From contig CAZFAI010000038.1 in NCBI GenBank assembly GCA_964516555.1, forward strand, positions 1 through 7,307: 7,307 nt of DNA, in the 5' to 3' direction. Both the position numbers and the translations under genes were made by a program. The notes beneath the pieces were generated by a model that saw only the letters and a program-made list of their open reading frames with translations, ran no database searches and had not been told where the DNA came from. Origin of the DNA: CAZFAI01 sp964516555. GTDB taxonomy: Bacteria; Patescibacteriota; Microgenomatia; UBA12405. Positions within the stretch are counted from its first letter, which is position 1; each line of letters starts with the position of its first letter. Of this stretch, positions 1 to 5,712 are shown one piece after another.

Positions 1-883
1 ATCCAACTTCGTAGCGACCGGTTACTTTATCAGAAGAGGGTTGCTGCGGCGTGGGAACTGCGGTGGGAGAGGGGTTTGCGGTCGGAATAGCGGTTGGTTG
101 CGGGATTGAATCTTGGTTATTTGCTACTTCAAAAGAAAGCGAGTTGTCCATCCAATAGTAATTTCTGGTCCAATCAGAAGAAAATATGCCGACTTTGACC
201 TGATATTTACCGGAAGAAGAGGGCATCCAGGTGGTACTATAATTGCGGTTTTGGCCTGAAATTAAGCTTTGGTTTTCAAAATATTGCTGGTCAACTTTTC
301 GGTTAGAAGCATCATATATTTCGATATCTACTATGACGTTTGAATGATTATCGGGAGAACTTATATTCGTATTAAGTTTCAGGGGCGAGTTTGCCGTTGG
401 TATATTGTCAGTGCTGGTGTTAATTAAATAAGAAGAAGAGGAGGTACTGCCGGCAACAGAGAACTGAAGAGCATTGTCTTCCCAGTGATATATGTGAGAC
501 CAGTTGGCAGCGAACAAACCAACTTTGACCTGATAAGCACCCTCTGTTTCCGGAGTCCATTTAGTACGGAAACGACTAATTTGATTGGGGTTAATGTTGA
601 CGTGTTCGTAATATTGCTGGTGAACTTTGTGGTTTTCAGAATTATAAACCTCAAGATCGACAATGGTATTTTGGAGAGTGTTGTAAGGCCGAATATCTAC
701 CACGATTTCGGTCTCGCTTCTGACTTGGGTCGGATTGGCGGTGGCGGAAATTTGATAACTGCCGGAATTGGCGTTGGCTAATTTGTGTCCCGGTAGGGCT
801 AAAAAAGCAGAAGTAACAAGGGATAATAAAGCTCCAAAAATCAATTTGGAGAGGTTTGACTTTTGTTTAATTTTTTTGGGCAT
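1..883 (-). CDS. Secreted protein with two tandem beta-sandwich-like modules and a Pro/Thr linker (partial, C-terminus off the left edge)
   Basis: The frame is open from the ATG at 883 to the left edge: 294 codons and no stop. Residues 1-38 form a classic signal peptide: a Lys-rich start (PKKIKQK), a hydrophobic core at about 14-31, and a likely cleavage site after ANA (36-38). Two related modules follow, at about 43-144 and 152-254. Both carry the pattern D(L/I)E(V/I)Y, KV-x-QQY, W-x-P, YQVKVG(L/I)F, W-x(5)-W-x-DN and F-x-V. Residues 255-285 are a Pro/Thr/Gln/Ser-rich linker of the kind that joins modules in extracellular enzymes. The next domain is lost off the edge, so the catalytic function, if any, is unknown. 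From memory, similar modules occur beside glycoside hydrolases in soil bacteria, so a secreted carbohydrate-active or adhesion protein is the best inference. The start is supported by the signal peptide and by a promoter just upstream. Confidence 0.85.
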   Translation of the reverse strand, partial: MPKKIKQKSNLSKLIFGALLSLVTSAFLALPGHKLANANSGSYQISATANPTQVRSETEIVVDIRPYNTLQNTIVDLEVYNSENHKVHQQYYEHVNINPNQISRFRTKWTPETEGAYQVKVGLFAANWSHIYHWEDNALQFSVAGSTSSSSYLINTSTDNIPTANSPLKLNTNISSPDNHSNVIVDIEIYDASNRKVDQQYFENQSLISGQNRNYSTTWMPSSSGKYQVKVGIFSSDWTRNYYWMDNSLSFEVANNQDSIPQPTAIPTANPSPTAVPTPQQPSSDKVTGRYEVG

Positions 884-891
884 TAGGCAGG

Positions 892-920
892 ATTCTAGGT
901 AACGGTCAAGGGCAAGTCAA
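892..920 (-). promoter_or_regulatory. Sigma70-type promoter of the secreted-protein gene, probably giving a leaderless mRNA
   Basis: On the minus strand, TTGACT (920-915) and TAGAAT (897-892) are separated by exactly 17 bases. The -10 ends eight bases before the ATG at 883, so the expected start of transcription falls on or one base before the A of the start codon. There is no Shine-Dalgarno between them. The promoter lies in the 47-bp gap after the pseudouridine synthase stop, which means the secreted-protein gene can be transcribed independently of the operon upstream. Confidence 0.6.
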
Positions 921-930
921 AAGTAATTTT

Positions 931-1675
931 TCACCTTTTCGGGGATTTTGCGGTAAAGAAGTTTTTTAAGCAAGCGATCTCTTTTTGGTTGAGATGTCGA
1001 TATTTTTTGGGCGATAAATCGGCTAATTTTATCGGACCAATGGCAATGCGATGAAGTGTGATGACCCGGAGACTTAACTCACGCGCCATACGCCTGATTT
1101 GGCGGTTTCTACCTTCCCTTAGCTCGATTTTTAACAAGGTATTTTGACCTTCTTTTTTGACAACTGAAGTTTGGGTGGACATGGTAATTCCGTCTTCCAA
1201 CTTAACACCATGACGGAATTTATTAATCTTTTCCGGACTAAGTCTGCCTTCGACGAGGACTAAATAAGTTTTTGGCAAGTGGTAACGTGGATGAGTGGCT
1301 TTCATGGCGACTTCCCCATCATTTGTTAACAGAATTAGGCCGCTACTATCATAGTCAAGACGGCCAACGGGATAGAGTCGGGTGTTTATATCGGATACCA
1401 AGTCCAAAACAGTCAGACGGCCTTGCGGGTCAGTCGTAGACGAGATGTAACCTACCGGCTTGTGAAGGGCAATAGAGATAGGAGGGAACCTTTTTGTCGA
1501 TAATTATGCCATCAATAATAATTTCATCTTTTTGGGGGTTAACTTTGTCACCCAAAGTTACAGCATGACCATTTACTAAAATTCTGCCCTGAGAGATCAT
1601 CTCGTCAACTTTCCGACGCGAGGCCACACCAAGCATGGATAAGTATTTATTAATCCTGATTGGTGCTATTTTCAT
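931..1675 (-). pseudogene. RsuA/RluB-family 16S/23S rRNA pseudouridine synthase, interrupted by a one-base frameshift
   Basis: Family members isomerise a specific uridine of 16S or 23S rRNA to pseudouridine. The first frame starts at the ATG at 1675 and carries the S4 RNA-binding domain (about residues 6-52: RINKYLSMLGVASRR, GRILVNG, LGDKV). It then runs out of homology and stops at 1430. The second frame takes over at 1470 with ALHKPVGYISSTTDPQGR, then GRLDYDSSGLILLTNDG, holding the catalytic Asp (D107 after repair), and EGRNRQIRRM. It ends at 931. Removing one T from minus-strand TATTGCC (one A at 1471-1472) joins the two frames into a normal 247-residue protein. Its ATG overlaps the upstream membrane-protein stop (ATGA), implying translational coupling. 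The break may be a sequencing error or a recent inactivation. The second frame alone would lack the S4 domain. RluB, RsuA and RluE/F cannot be told apart here. Confidence 0.88.
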
Positions 1676-2532
1676 AGACCAAGGCTGTTTTGTAGTGTTG
1701 TTGCGGCAAAGTAGCTAGCAGCAATAAGGGCTAGGGCAATTACTATCAGACCAAAGACTGCTAGTCCGAGATAAAGTTTCTTCTCAAAGCCGGCCGACCG
1801 AGATGCTTTTTGAGGGGATATTGATTTGAGGTACTGATAATTTAAAAATGAATAGATAATTGTCAGGGGAGCAACAGCGAGGTTGAAGATAAAACGGATT
1901 AATGATTGAATGGTGGACGGATCTCTGTTGCCGGTTATTGAATCGATTAGAGCAGAGATTATGACTATTAGAAAAAACCAGATAAATGCCTTGTTGAAGT
2001 ACTGGGTTGGGTTGGCTGAAATGTAGTGACGGCTCTGATACACAGCATCCCGACCGGCCTTGCCTTCGGTAAACAAAATCAGAAAAGCCAGGGAAGAATA
2101 AAATAATACTAAAAGGCCGGGAGCTAGTAGCAGTATCAATCCCCCAATTATCATAAGCCCAATTAGAGTGCTTAATTTAAAAAAACGACCGACATATTCC
2201 CAGGAACGGGAATAGGCTTCTTTGACACCAAACTCTTTTTTGTAATTTACGACGGTATAAATAAGGGCTGATTGCGACCAAAGACCGACTATGGCCAGAG
2301 CGGAGAATAGAAAAATTGCAACAGGGATGCCAATGAGGATAAAGTTATAATTGCGGATAAATAATTGGGATAGGATATTGCTTAAAAACAAAACAGAAAA
2401 TCCTATTAGAGCCAAAATGTTTAAAAAAGCCGGAATAATAGAAATACCAATAAGACGCTTCCAATTATCAGAAAATATTCCAAAAGTATCTTTTAGAAGC
2501 AAACGGAAGGTTGGGTAAGAAGTGGTTTTCAT
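1672..2532 (-). CDS. Polytopic integral membrane protein, YciC/DUF975-like
   Basis: This is a 286-residue hydrophobic protein with about six or seven membrane segments, near residues 27-51, 63-93, 118-137, 138-155, 182-199, 210-232 and 253-276. The short Lys-rich stretch KKLYLG precedes the last one. The layout resembles a broad bacterial family (YciC, DUF975 or the membrane domain of glycerophosphodiester phosphodiesterases). The match lies in an N-terminal F-x-x-NWKRLIGIS, a central LLLAPGLLVLFYSSLAFLI and then EGKAGRDAVYQSR. The function of this family is not established and I do not assign one. I chose the ATG at 2532 over the upstream ATG at 2550 because it overlaps the exonuclease stop as ATGA, the same arrangement as at the 3' end of this gene. 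The 2550 start would add six residues (MWHNIV) lying inside the upstream gene. Confidence 0.8.
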   Translation of the reverse strand: MKTTSYPTFRLLLKDTFGIFSDNWKRLIGISIIPAFLNILALIGFSVLFLSNILSQLFIRNYNFILIGIPVAIFLFSALAIVGLWSQSALIYTVVNYKKEFGVKEAYSRSWEYVGRFFKLSTLIGLMIIGGLILLLAPGLLVLFYSSLAFLILFTEGKAGRDAVYQSRHYISANPTQYFNKAFIWFFLIVIISALIDSITGNRDPSTIQSLIRFIFNLAVAPLTIIYSFLNYQYLKSISPQKASRSAGFEKKLYLGLAVFGLIVIALALIAASYFAATTLQNSLGL

Positions 2533-3170
2533 AACAATATTATGCCACAAGAAGCAGGATTCTCAGAAAAGAGAAATTGCTGTTTGCCATCCTCAGCTTT
2601 GGGATAAGAGAAATCAATATCTACCTGGCGGAGGGTGTTCCATTTATCTTTGTATTTTAGGAAGCCATTTTTTAGACCGAAATCGTAAATATCCCGGGTA
2701 ACCATGACATCCATTTCACAATATTTTTTTAATTTTTCTAAACTTTCAGGGGTACCCTGCTTAAAATAGACAACTGCGTTTATACCTATGTCACTTTTAC
2801 CGTGGCCAATAGTTTCGCGGGCGATGGCATTGAGGCTGAGTCGAAAACCAAGGACAGACTTGACCTTGTCCAGGATATCGAAGTGATTTAGTTTTTTAAA
2901 GTTGAAAGGACAAAGAGGAACCAGGGCGGGATTGTCAAATTTAAGACTATTAAAACCTATTATACGGTCGGCATTTGAAAAATGTGGCCACATTGATGAA
3001 AGTTCGGATTCAAAATAACTGGAAACCTGGCCGTTTATCTCGTTTTGGTTTTCGTCGATGGTGCGCTTGTAGATCGAAACGAGAGAGACACCAAGATCGG
3101 CGGGGTTGTTGGTGGGAATTTCTTCAAAAAGTTTTTTGGTTTCAATATCAAAGATAACTTCAGTGATCAT
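2529..3170 (-). CDS. DEDD-type 3'-5' exonuclease-like protein (RNase H fold, YprB/predicted 3'-5' exonuclease group)
   Basis: This 213-residue soluble protein shows the ordered motifs of DEDDy exonucleases. Exo I is VIFDIET with D8 and E10. Exo II is IIGFNSLKFDNPAL with D79. Exo III is YCEMDVMVT with Y150 and D154. H96 and D98 sit in FDILDK, and SLNAIARETIG (112-122) resembles the helix seen in related stand-alone nucleases. All four presumed metal ligands are present, so the protein is probably active on single-stranded DNA or RNA ends. The natural substrate cannot be read from sequence. It has no polymerase or helicase domain, and its length suits a stand-alone nuclease. It is the first gene of the minus-strand operon and its stop overlaps the ATG of the membrane-protein gene. 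The last 20 or so residues are hydrophobic and poorly matched to the family. Confidence 0.82.
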   Translation of the reverse strand: MITEVIFDIETKKLFEEIPTNNPADLGVSLVSIYKRTIDENQNEINGQVSSYFESELSSMWPHFSNADRIIGFNSLKFDNPALVPLCPFNFKKLNHFDILDKVKSVLGFRLSLNAIARETIGHGKSDIGINAVVYFKQGTPESLEKLKKYCEMDVMVTRDIYDFGLKNGFLKYKDKWNTLRQVDIDFSYPKAEDGKQQFLFSENPASCGIILL

Positions 3171-3178
3171 GAGATTAA

Positions 3179-3207
3179 ATGATAGAAGTATGGGATGGAA
3201 TATTCAA
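3179..3207 (-). promoter_or_regulatory. Sigma70-type promoter of the exonuclease operon, probably leaderless
   Basis: On the minus strand, TTGAAT (3207-3202) and TATCAT (3184-3179) are spaced by 17 bases. The -10 ends eight bases before the ATG at 3170, the same geometry as the promoter at 892-920. No Shine-Dalgarno lies in the short gap. Transcription would start at or within about one base of the start codon and cover the exonuclease, membrane-protein and pseudouridine synthase genes. Confidence 0.55.
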
Positions 3208-3285
3208 GAAGAAAAGCTTTTGGTGGTTTGTATGGATGAATGTGTTGAGGGGGTAGAGTGAAGGGGGCGAGATGTTGAGGAATAG

Positions 3286-3506
3286 AAAAAAAGGGGGGAC
3301 GGGAGAGAAAAGAAGGAATGGGCGAAAGCTTGAAGTAGAGGGCTCCTCGGTTCACCGGGTTTTGGCAACACTGCCATTCCCTCCCCTCGGAGCCCACCAC
3401 TAGTCCCACCAGACATCAACCGGCATCCCTTTTCGGGAAGACCCCCCCGGTTGATGCCTGCCGCATCCATTACGTCTAGATTGCGCCTAGAGGTGAATGC
3501 GGAATT
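3286..3506 (-). ncRNA. Candidate structured non-coding RNA of about 220 nt, family not recognised
   Basis: Several strong helices are stacked in order on the minus strand. Hairpin A pairs CCGCAT (3502-3497) with ATGCGG (3466-3461). Hairpin B pairs ten bases, 3456-3447 with 3423-3414, and is capped by an inner TCCC/GGGA hairpin. Stem C pairs 3401-3389 with 3346-3334: twelve pairs with one U-U mismatch and one G-U pair. Inside stem C, GGCA/TGCC closes a four-base loop (3375-3364) and GGT/ACC can pair nearby. The G-U pair in stem C would be a C-A mismatch on the plus strand, which favours minus-strand transcription. A promoter-like pair at 3540-3513 predicts a start near 3506, just before hairpin A. 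The 3' end is unsure: a C6T7 run at 3298-3286 is the best candidate, but no hairpin abuts it. I checked by eye for conserved cores of RNase P RNA, tmRNA, SRP RNA and common riboswitches and saw none. Divergent 6S RNA cannot be excluded. Confidence 0.55.
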
Positions 3507-3512
3507 ATTAAC

Positions 3513-3540
3513 GTAATACAACAACAATAAAATGTTTCAA
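3513..3540 (-). promoter_or_regulatory. Possible promoter for the structured RNA
   Basis: On the minus strand, TTGAAA (3540-3535) lies 16 bases from TATTAC (3518-3513). The predicted start, near 3506, falls directly before the first hairpin of the RNA candidate. The -10 matches consensus at four of six positions, so this rests mainly on its position. Confidence 0.4.
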
Positions 3541-3543
3541 TCA

Positions 3544-3597
3544 TTTGGGACTCAGATAGAATAAAACGATCAATTTTTATTACATTTGAGTCCCAAA
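3544..3597. repeat. Perfect 11-bp inverted repeat with a 32-base loop
   Basis: TTTGGGACTCA (3544-3554) is exactly complementary to TGAGTCCCAAA (3587-3597). The loop is AT-rich. Neither side carries a T-run, so it does not look like an intrinsic terminator. It lies directly upstream of the RNA promoter at 3540-3513 and could be an operator or part of a longer transcript. Confidence 0.6.
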
Positions 3598-3610
3598 AGA
3601 CCAACCACCA

Positions 3611-3687
3611 AAAGCAAAGAGATGGTTAAAATGTGAAATGTTCCTTTGCCTTTAAAAGGGGTTTCACATCTTAAGACTCTTTGCTTT
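3611..3687. terminator. Long hairpin, possible bidirectional terminator or part of a small RNA
   Basis: AAAGCAAAGAG (3611-3621) pairs perfectly with CTCTTTGCTTT (3677-3687). Nested inside, ATGTGAAA (3631-3638) pairs with TTTCACAT (3662-3669), and CCTTT/AAAGG can close the tip. The plus-strand arm ends in five Ts (3685-3689), and the minus-strand arm ends in TTTT (3613-3610). It could end minus-strand transcripts coming from the chaB-like gene. The internal loops and short T-runs make it a weak terminator by usual standards. Confidence 0.4.
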
Positions 3688-3720
3688 TTACTACTTCTTG
3701 TCAATGAGCAACGAGTTAGA

Positions 3721-3749
3721 ATTTTAGACTATGGCAAAAGTCAAATCAA
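3721..3749 (-). promoter_or_regulatory. Possible minus-strand promoter between the chaB-like gene and the hairpins
   Basis: TTGATT (3749-3744) and TAAAAT (3726-3721) are spaced by 17 bases on the minus strand. Transcription from here would run through the inverted repeats at 3611-3687 and 3544-3597. There is no open frame of note right after it, so if real it would make a non-coding transcript. Confidence 0.3.
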
Positions 3750-3823
3750 GTATTTAATTATACTACGCTTGTAAGAGTAAGGAAAGAGAGTGACAAGGCC
3801 TGGGAAAGATTTCGGTTAAATAC

Positions 3824-4087
3824 TCAGTCGTTTTTCTTAAAAACAACTCTTGGTTTGGGCCGTTTTTTGATCCATTTACCATATTTGTCCGTTTTGTACT
3901 CATCCTTGACAGCTAACCAGGCAAAACGGACTGAAGCCTGGTGGCGACTGGTTTTGGTATCGCGAGTTAAAGGACTTTCGTAATCCTGCCAACCATCCCG
4001 ATAGGCTTCCAAAAATAATTTTTGTGCATCTTCGGGTAGTTCATTCTTGATTTCTGAAGGTAAGTTGTTTAATTTTTTGTACATCAT
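3824..4087 (-). CDS. ChaB-family small protein
   Basis: The 87-residue product matches the ChaB family over nearly its whole length. It has a start like YKKLNNLPSEIKNELP, then AQKLFLEAYRDGWQDYE, and the family signature SRHQASVRFAWLAVKDEY (47-64), followed by a KW near 71-72 and a basic tail. E. coli ChaB is named as a regulator of the ChaA sodium/calcium-proton antiporter, but evidence for that role is thin and the family occurs widely without ChaA. No antiporter gene is visible here. The protein is short, charged and probably cytosolic. Translation may begin at the ATG at 4087 or the next one at 4084; neither has a Shine-Dalgarno. The gene stands alone on the minus strand and diverges from the FAD-Rieske gene. 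Confidence 0.85.
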   Translation of the reverse strand: MMYKKLNNLPSEIKNELPEDAQKLFLEAYRDGWQDYESPLTRDTKTSRHQASVRFAWLAVKDEYKTDKYGKWIKKRPKPRVVFKKND

Positions 4088-4119
4088 ATTATTGGAATAT
4101 AAGAAATATGTGCCAAGCG

Positions 4120-4125
4120 ATTATA
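4120..4125 (-). promoter_or_regulatory. Possible -10 element for the chaB-like gene
   Basis: A perfect TATAAT on the minus strand (4125-4120) would start transcription about 25 bases before the ATG at 4087. No good -35 lies at the right spacing. A second AT-rich candidate, TATATT at 4101-4096, sits eight bases before the ATG and would give a leaderless message. I cannot choose between them. Confidence 0.3.
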
Positions 4126-4144
4126 AGACTTCTGTAACAACTTA

Positions 4145-4175
4145 GTAAGAAAGAAAAGTTGACTGTTTTTCTTAC
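4145..4175. repeat. 8-bp inverted repeat in the divergent intergenic region
   Basis: GTAAGAAA (4145-4152) is complementary to TTTCTTAC (4168-4175) with a 15-base loop. It lies between two divergent genes, about 45 bases before the FAD-Rieske start codon. It could be an operator or a leader hairpin. The AT-rich composition makes chance occurrence quite possible. Confidence 0.3.
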
Positions 4176-4218
4176 CAATTTTTGTTGGTTATTTTACAAG
4201 TGATGGCGAAAATATATT

Positions 4219-5712
4219 ATGAAGACAATACCATTGTGGCTGGATGTAGAAGCATCTGCCTATCCAGGGCTGGAAAAAGATATTGAGTGTGATGTGCTTA
4301 TTGTCGGAGGAGGAATAGCGGGTATGACGGCGGGGTATTTCTTGAGTCAATCTACTGATGGAATTGGCAGGATAGTTTTGGTGGACGGGGCAAGAATTGG
4401 TAGAGGCGTGACCGGACATACAACAGCAAAGATTACTTCCCTTCACCATCTGATTTACTCCGATCTGGCTGAAAAGATTGATAGTGATACAGCAAAGATT
4501 TATGGCCAAGCCAACCAGGAAGCAATTGAATTGATTAAAAAAATCGTTGAAAAAGAAAAAATTGACTGCCAGTTTGAAAGGAGGCAGATGTCAGTATATG
4601 CCGAATCAAAAGAAGACGATAATCTGGTGAAAAAAGAAGCAGAGGTGGCAAGAAAACTTGGATTACCAGCAAATTATCTTTCTAAAACCGAACTACCTTT
4701 TGAGGTTGCCGGTGCAGTTATGTTTAATAACCAAGCACAATTTCACCCTTATAAGTATATATTAGCTCTAGCCCAGGCTAATAACAGAAAGATGGAAATT
4801 TATGAGAACAGCCGGGCGGTAAGATTGCGTGAGGGAGAAGCGGTTGAGGTGGAGTTTGAGAATGGCAGCAAGATTAGTGCAAAAGTGGTAGTCGTGGCTA
4901 CACACTATCCGTTTTATGACAAAAAGGGTGCTTATTTTGCTAAGTTAATTCCGGACAGGGACTATGCACTGGCAATCAAACCTGAAAAGAAGGTCGAAAA
5001 CATGCACATTACCGCATCTGAGGATTCCTACTCCATCAGGCGCTACCAGGATTTACTGGTGGTAGGAGGAGTAACCCACCGAACCGGAACCGTTAGGGAT
5101 ACTGAAGAATGCTATGGAAAATTGGAAAAGTACATGAATGAAAAATTGAGGGTGACGAAAGTGTACCATCGATGGTCGACTCAGGATAATTTTACAGCAG
5201 ACAGGCTGCCCTACATTGGTAAAATTACCGAAAATATCAATAATATATATGTGGCCACAGGTTTTAACGGCTGGGGGATGAGCAACGGGACGATGGCCGG
5301 AAAATTAATTGCTGATCTGATTAGCCGCAGACAAAATTCTTATGAGGAAATCTTTCGTCCATGGCGGTTGAACCTGAAGGTAGAGGGTGGCAGATTGCTT
5401 GGTCATAACTGGGAAACAGCCAAAGAATTTGTAGGCGGTAAATTGGGAAAAACCATGAAATTGGGTGAAATAAAAAAGGGAGAGGGAGGGGTGGTGGAAT
5501 ATGGCGGAAATAAGGTTTTGATATATAAAGATGAGAAGGGAAAACTTTTTGGGCTAAAACCTCAATGCACCCATATGGGTTGTACTGTTGCCTGGAATAG
5601 TGCGGAGAAATCGTGGGACTGCCCCTGCCACGGATCGAGGTTTGATTATAAGGGACGGGTAATTCATGGACCGGCTGTTAAGAATTTGGAGAAGGTAGAT
5701 ATTAACCGTTGA
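4219..5712 (+). CDS. FAD-dependent oxidoreductase fused to a C-terminal Rieske [2Fe-2S] domain
   Basis: This 497-residue protein has two parts. Residues 24-370 form a DadA/glycine-oxidase-type flavoprotein. The dinucleotide-binding motif is DVLIVGGGIAGMTAGYFLS (25-43), the second strand ends in VLVD (53-56), and the FAD-binding C-terminal segment is YVATGFNGWGMSNGTMAG (344-361). Residues 415-497 form a Rieske domain with CTHMGC (450-455) and CPCHGS (468-473). Cluster ligands are C450, H452, C468 and H471. C455 and C470 match the disulfide pair of high-potential cytochrome bc1/b6f Rieske proteins, and HGPA (483-486) gives the usual Pro loop. This domain order is known from Bacillus YhfW-like proteins, whose substrate is unknown. 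The flavin probably takes electrons from an amino-acid or amine substrate and passes them to the Rieske centre. There is no signal peptide or membrane segment, so it is cytosolic. No Shine-Dalgarno precedes the ATG. Its 3' end overlaps the convergent polymerase gene by 11 bp. Confidence 0.92.
   Translation: MKTIPLWLDVEASAYPGLEKDIECDVLIVGGGIAGMTAGYFLSQSTDGIGRIVLVDGARIGRGVTGHTTAKITSLHHLIYSDLAEKIDSDTAKIYGQANQEAIELIKKIVEKEKIDCQFERRQMSVYAESKEDDNLVKKEAEVARKLGLPANYLSKTELPFEVAGAVMFNNQAQFHPYKYILALAQANNRKMEIYENSRAVRLREGEAVEVEFENGSKISAKVVVVATHYPFYDKKGAYFAKLIPDRDYALAIKPEKKVENMHITASEDSYSIRRYQDLLVVGGVTHRTGTVRDTEECYGKLEKYMNEKLRVTKVYHRWSTQDNFTADRLPYIGKITENINNIYVATGFNGWGMSNGTMAGKLIADLISRRQNSYEEIFRPWRLNLKVEGGRLLGHNWETAKEFVGGKLGKTMKLGEIKKGEGGVVEYGGNKVLIYKDEKGKLFGLKPQCTHMGCTVAWNSAEKSWDCPCHGSRFDYKGRVIHGPAVKNLEKVDINR

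Larger units (their letters stand above)
3171..3823. other. 653-bp region without a convincing protein gene
   Basis: Reading right to left on the minus strand, this gap holds a possible promoter (3749-3721), a long hairpin (3687-3611) and a second inverted repeat (3597-3544). These are followed by a promoter (3540-3513) leading into a structured RNA candidate (about 3506-3286) and the exonuclease promoter (3207-3179). Open frames exist here, but their products are low-complexity Pro/Ser-rich or shift frame through stem-forming DNA, and none resembles a protein family. From 3690 to 3823 I see nothing beyond the weak promoter. Confidence 0.6.

Noticed and set aside
485..781. A 98-codon plus-strand open frame, and an antisense 79-codon frame at 424-663
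   Set aside because: Both lie over the secreted-protein gene, whose signal peptide and repeat modules make its frame the real one.
1465..1480. Programmed ribosomal frameshift in the pseudouridine synthase
   Set aside because: There is no slippery heptamer, no stop codon at the shift point and no evident stimulatory signal. The family is not known to use frameshifting, so a sequence error or mutation is more likely.
2530..2550. Upstream ATG at 2550 for the membrane protein
   Set aside because: The ATG at 2532 forms an ATGA overlap with the previous stop, matching the next junction, and the six extra residues add nothing to the fold.
2975..3157. A 60-codon plus-strand open frame
   Set aside because: It is antisense to the exonuclease gene over its catalytic motifs.
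3286..3506. RNase P RNA, tmRNA, SRP RNA or a common riboswitch
   Set aside because: The conserved core sequences I know for these were not seen on either strand by eye. A covariance search would be decisive.
3204..3527. A 107-codon minus-strand open frame, and an overlapping 80-codon frame at 3167-3409
   Set aside because: Both run through the stem-forming RNA candidate and the C/T-rich tract. The products are low-complexity Pro/Ser/Phe-rich sequences with no family likeness, and the second overlaps the exonuclease promoter.
4189..4509. A 106-codon minus-strand open frame
   Set aside because: It is antisense to the FAD-binding part of the oxidoreductase gene and has no recognisable product.
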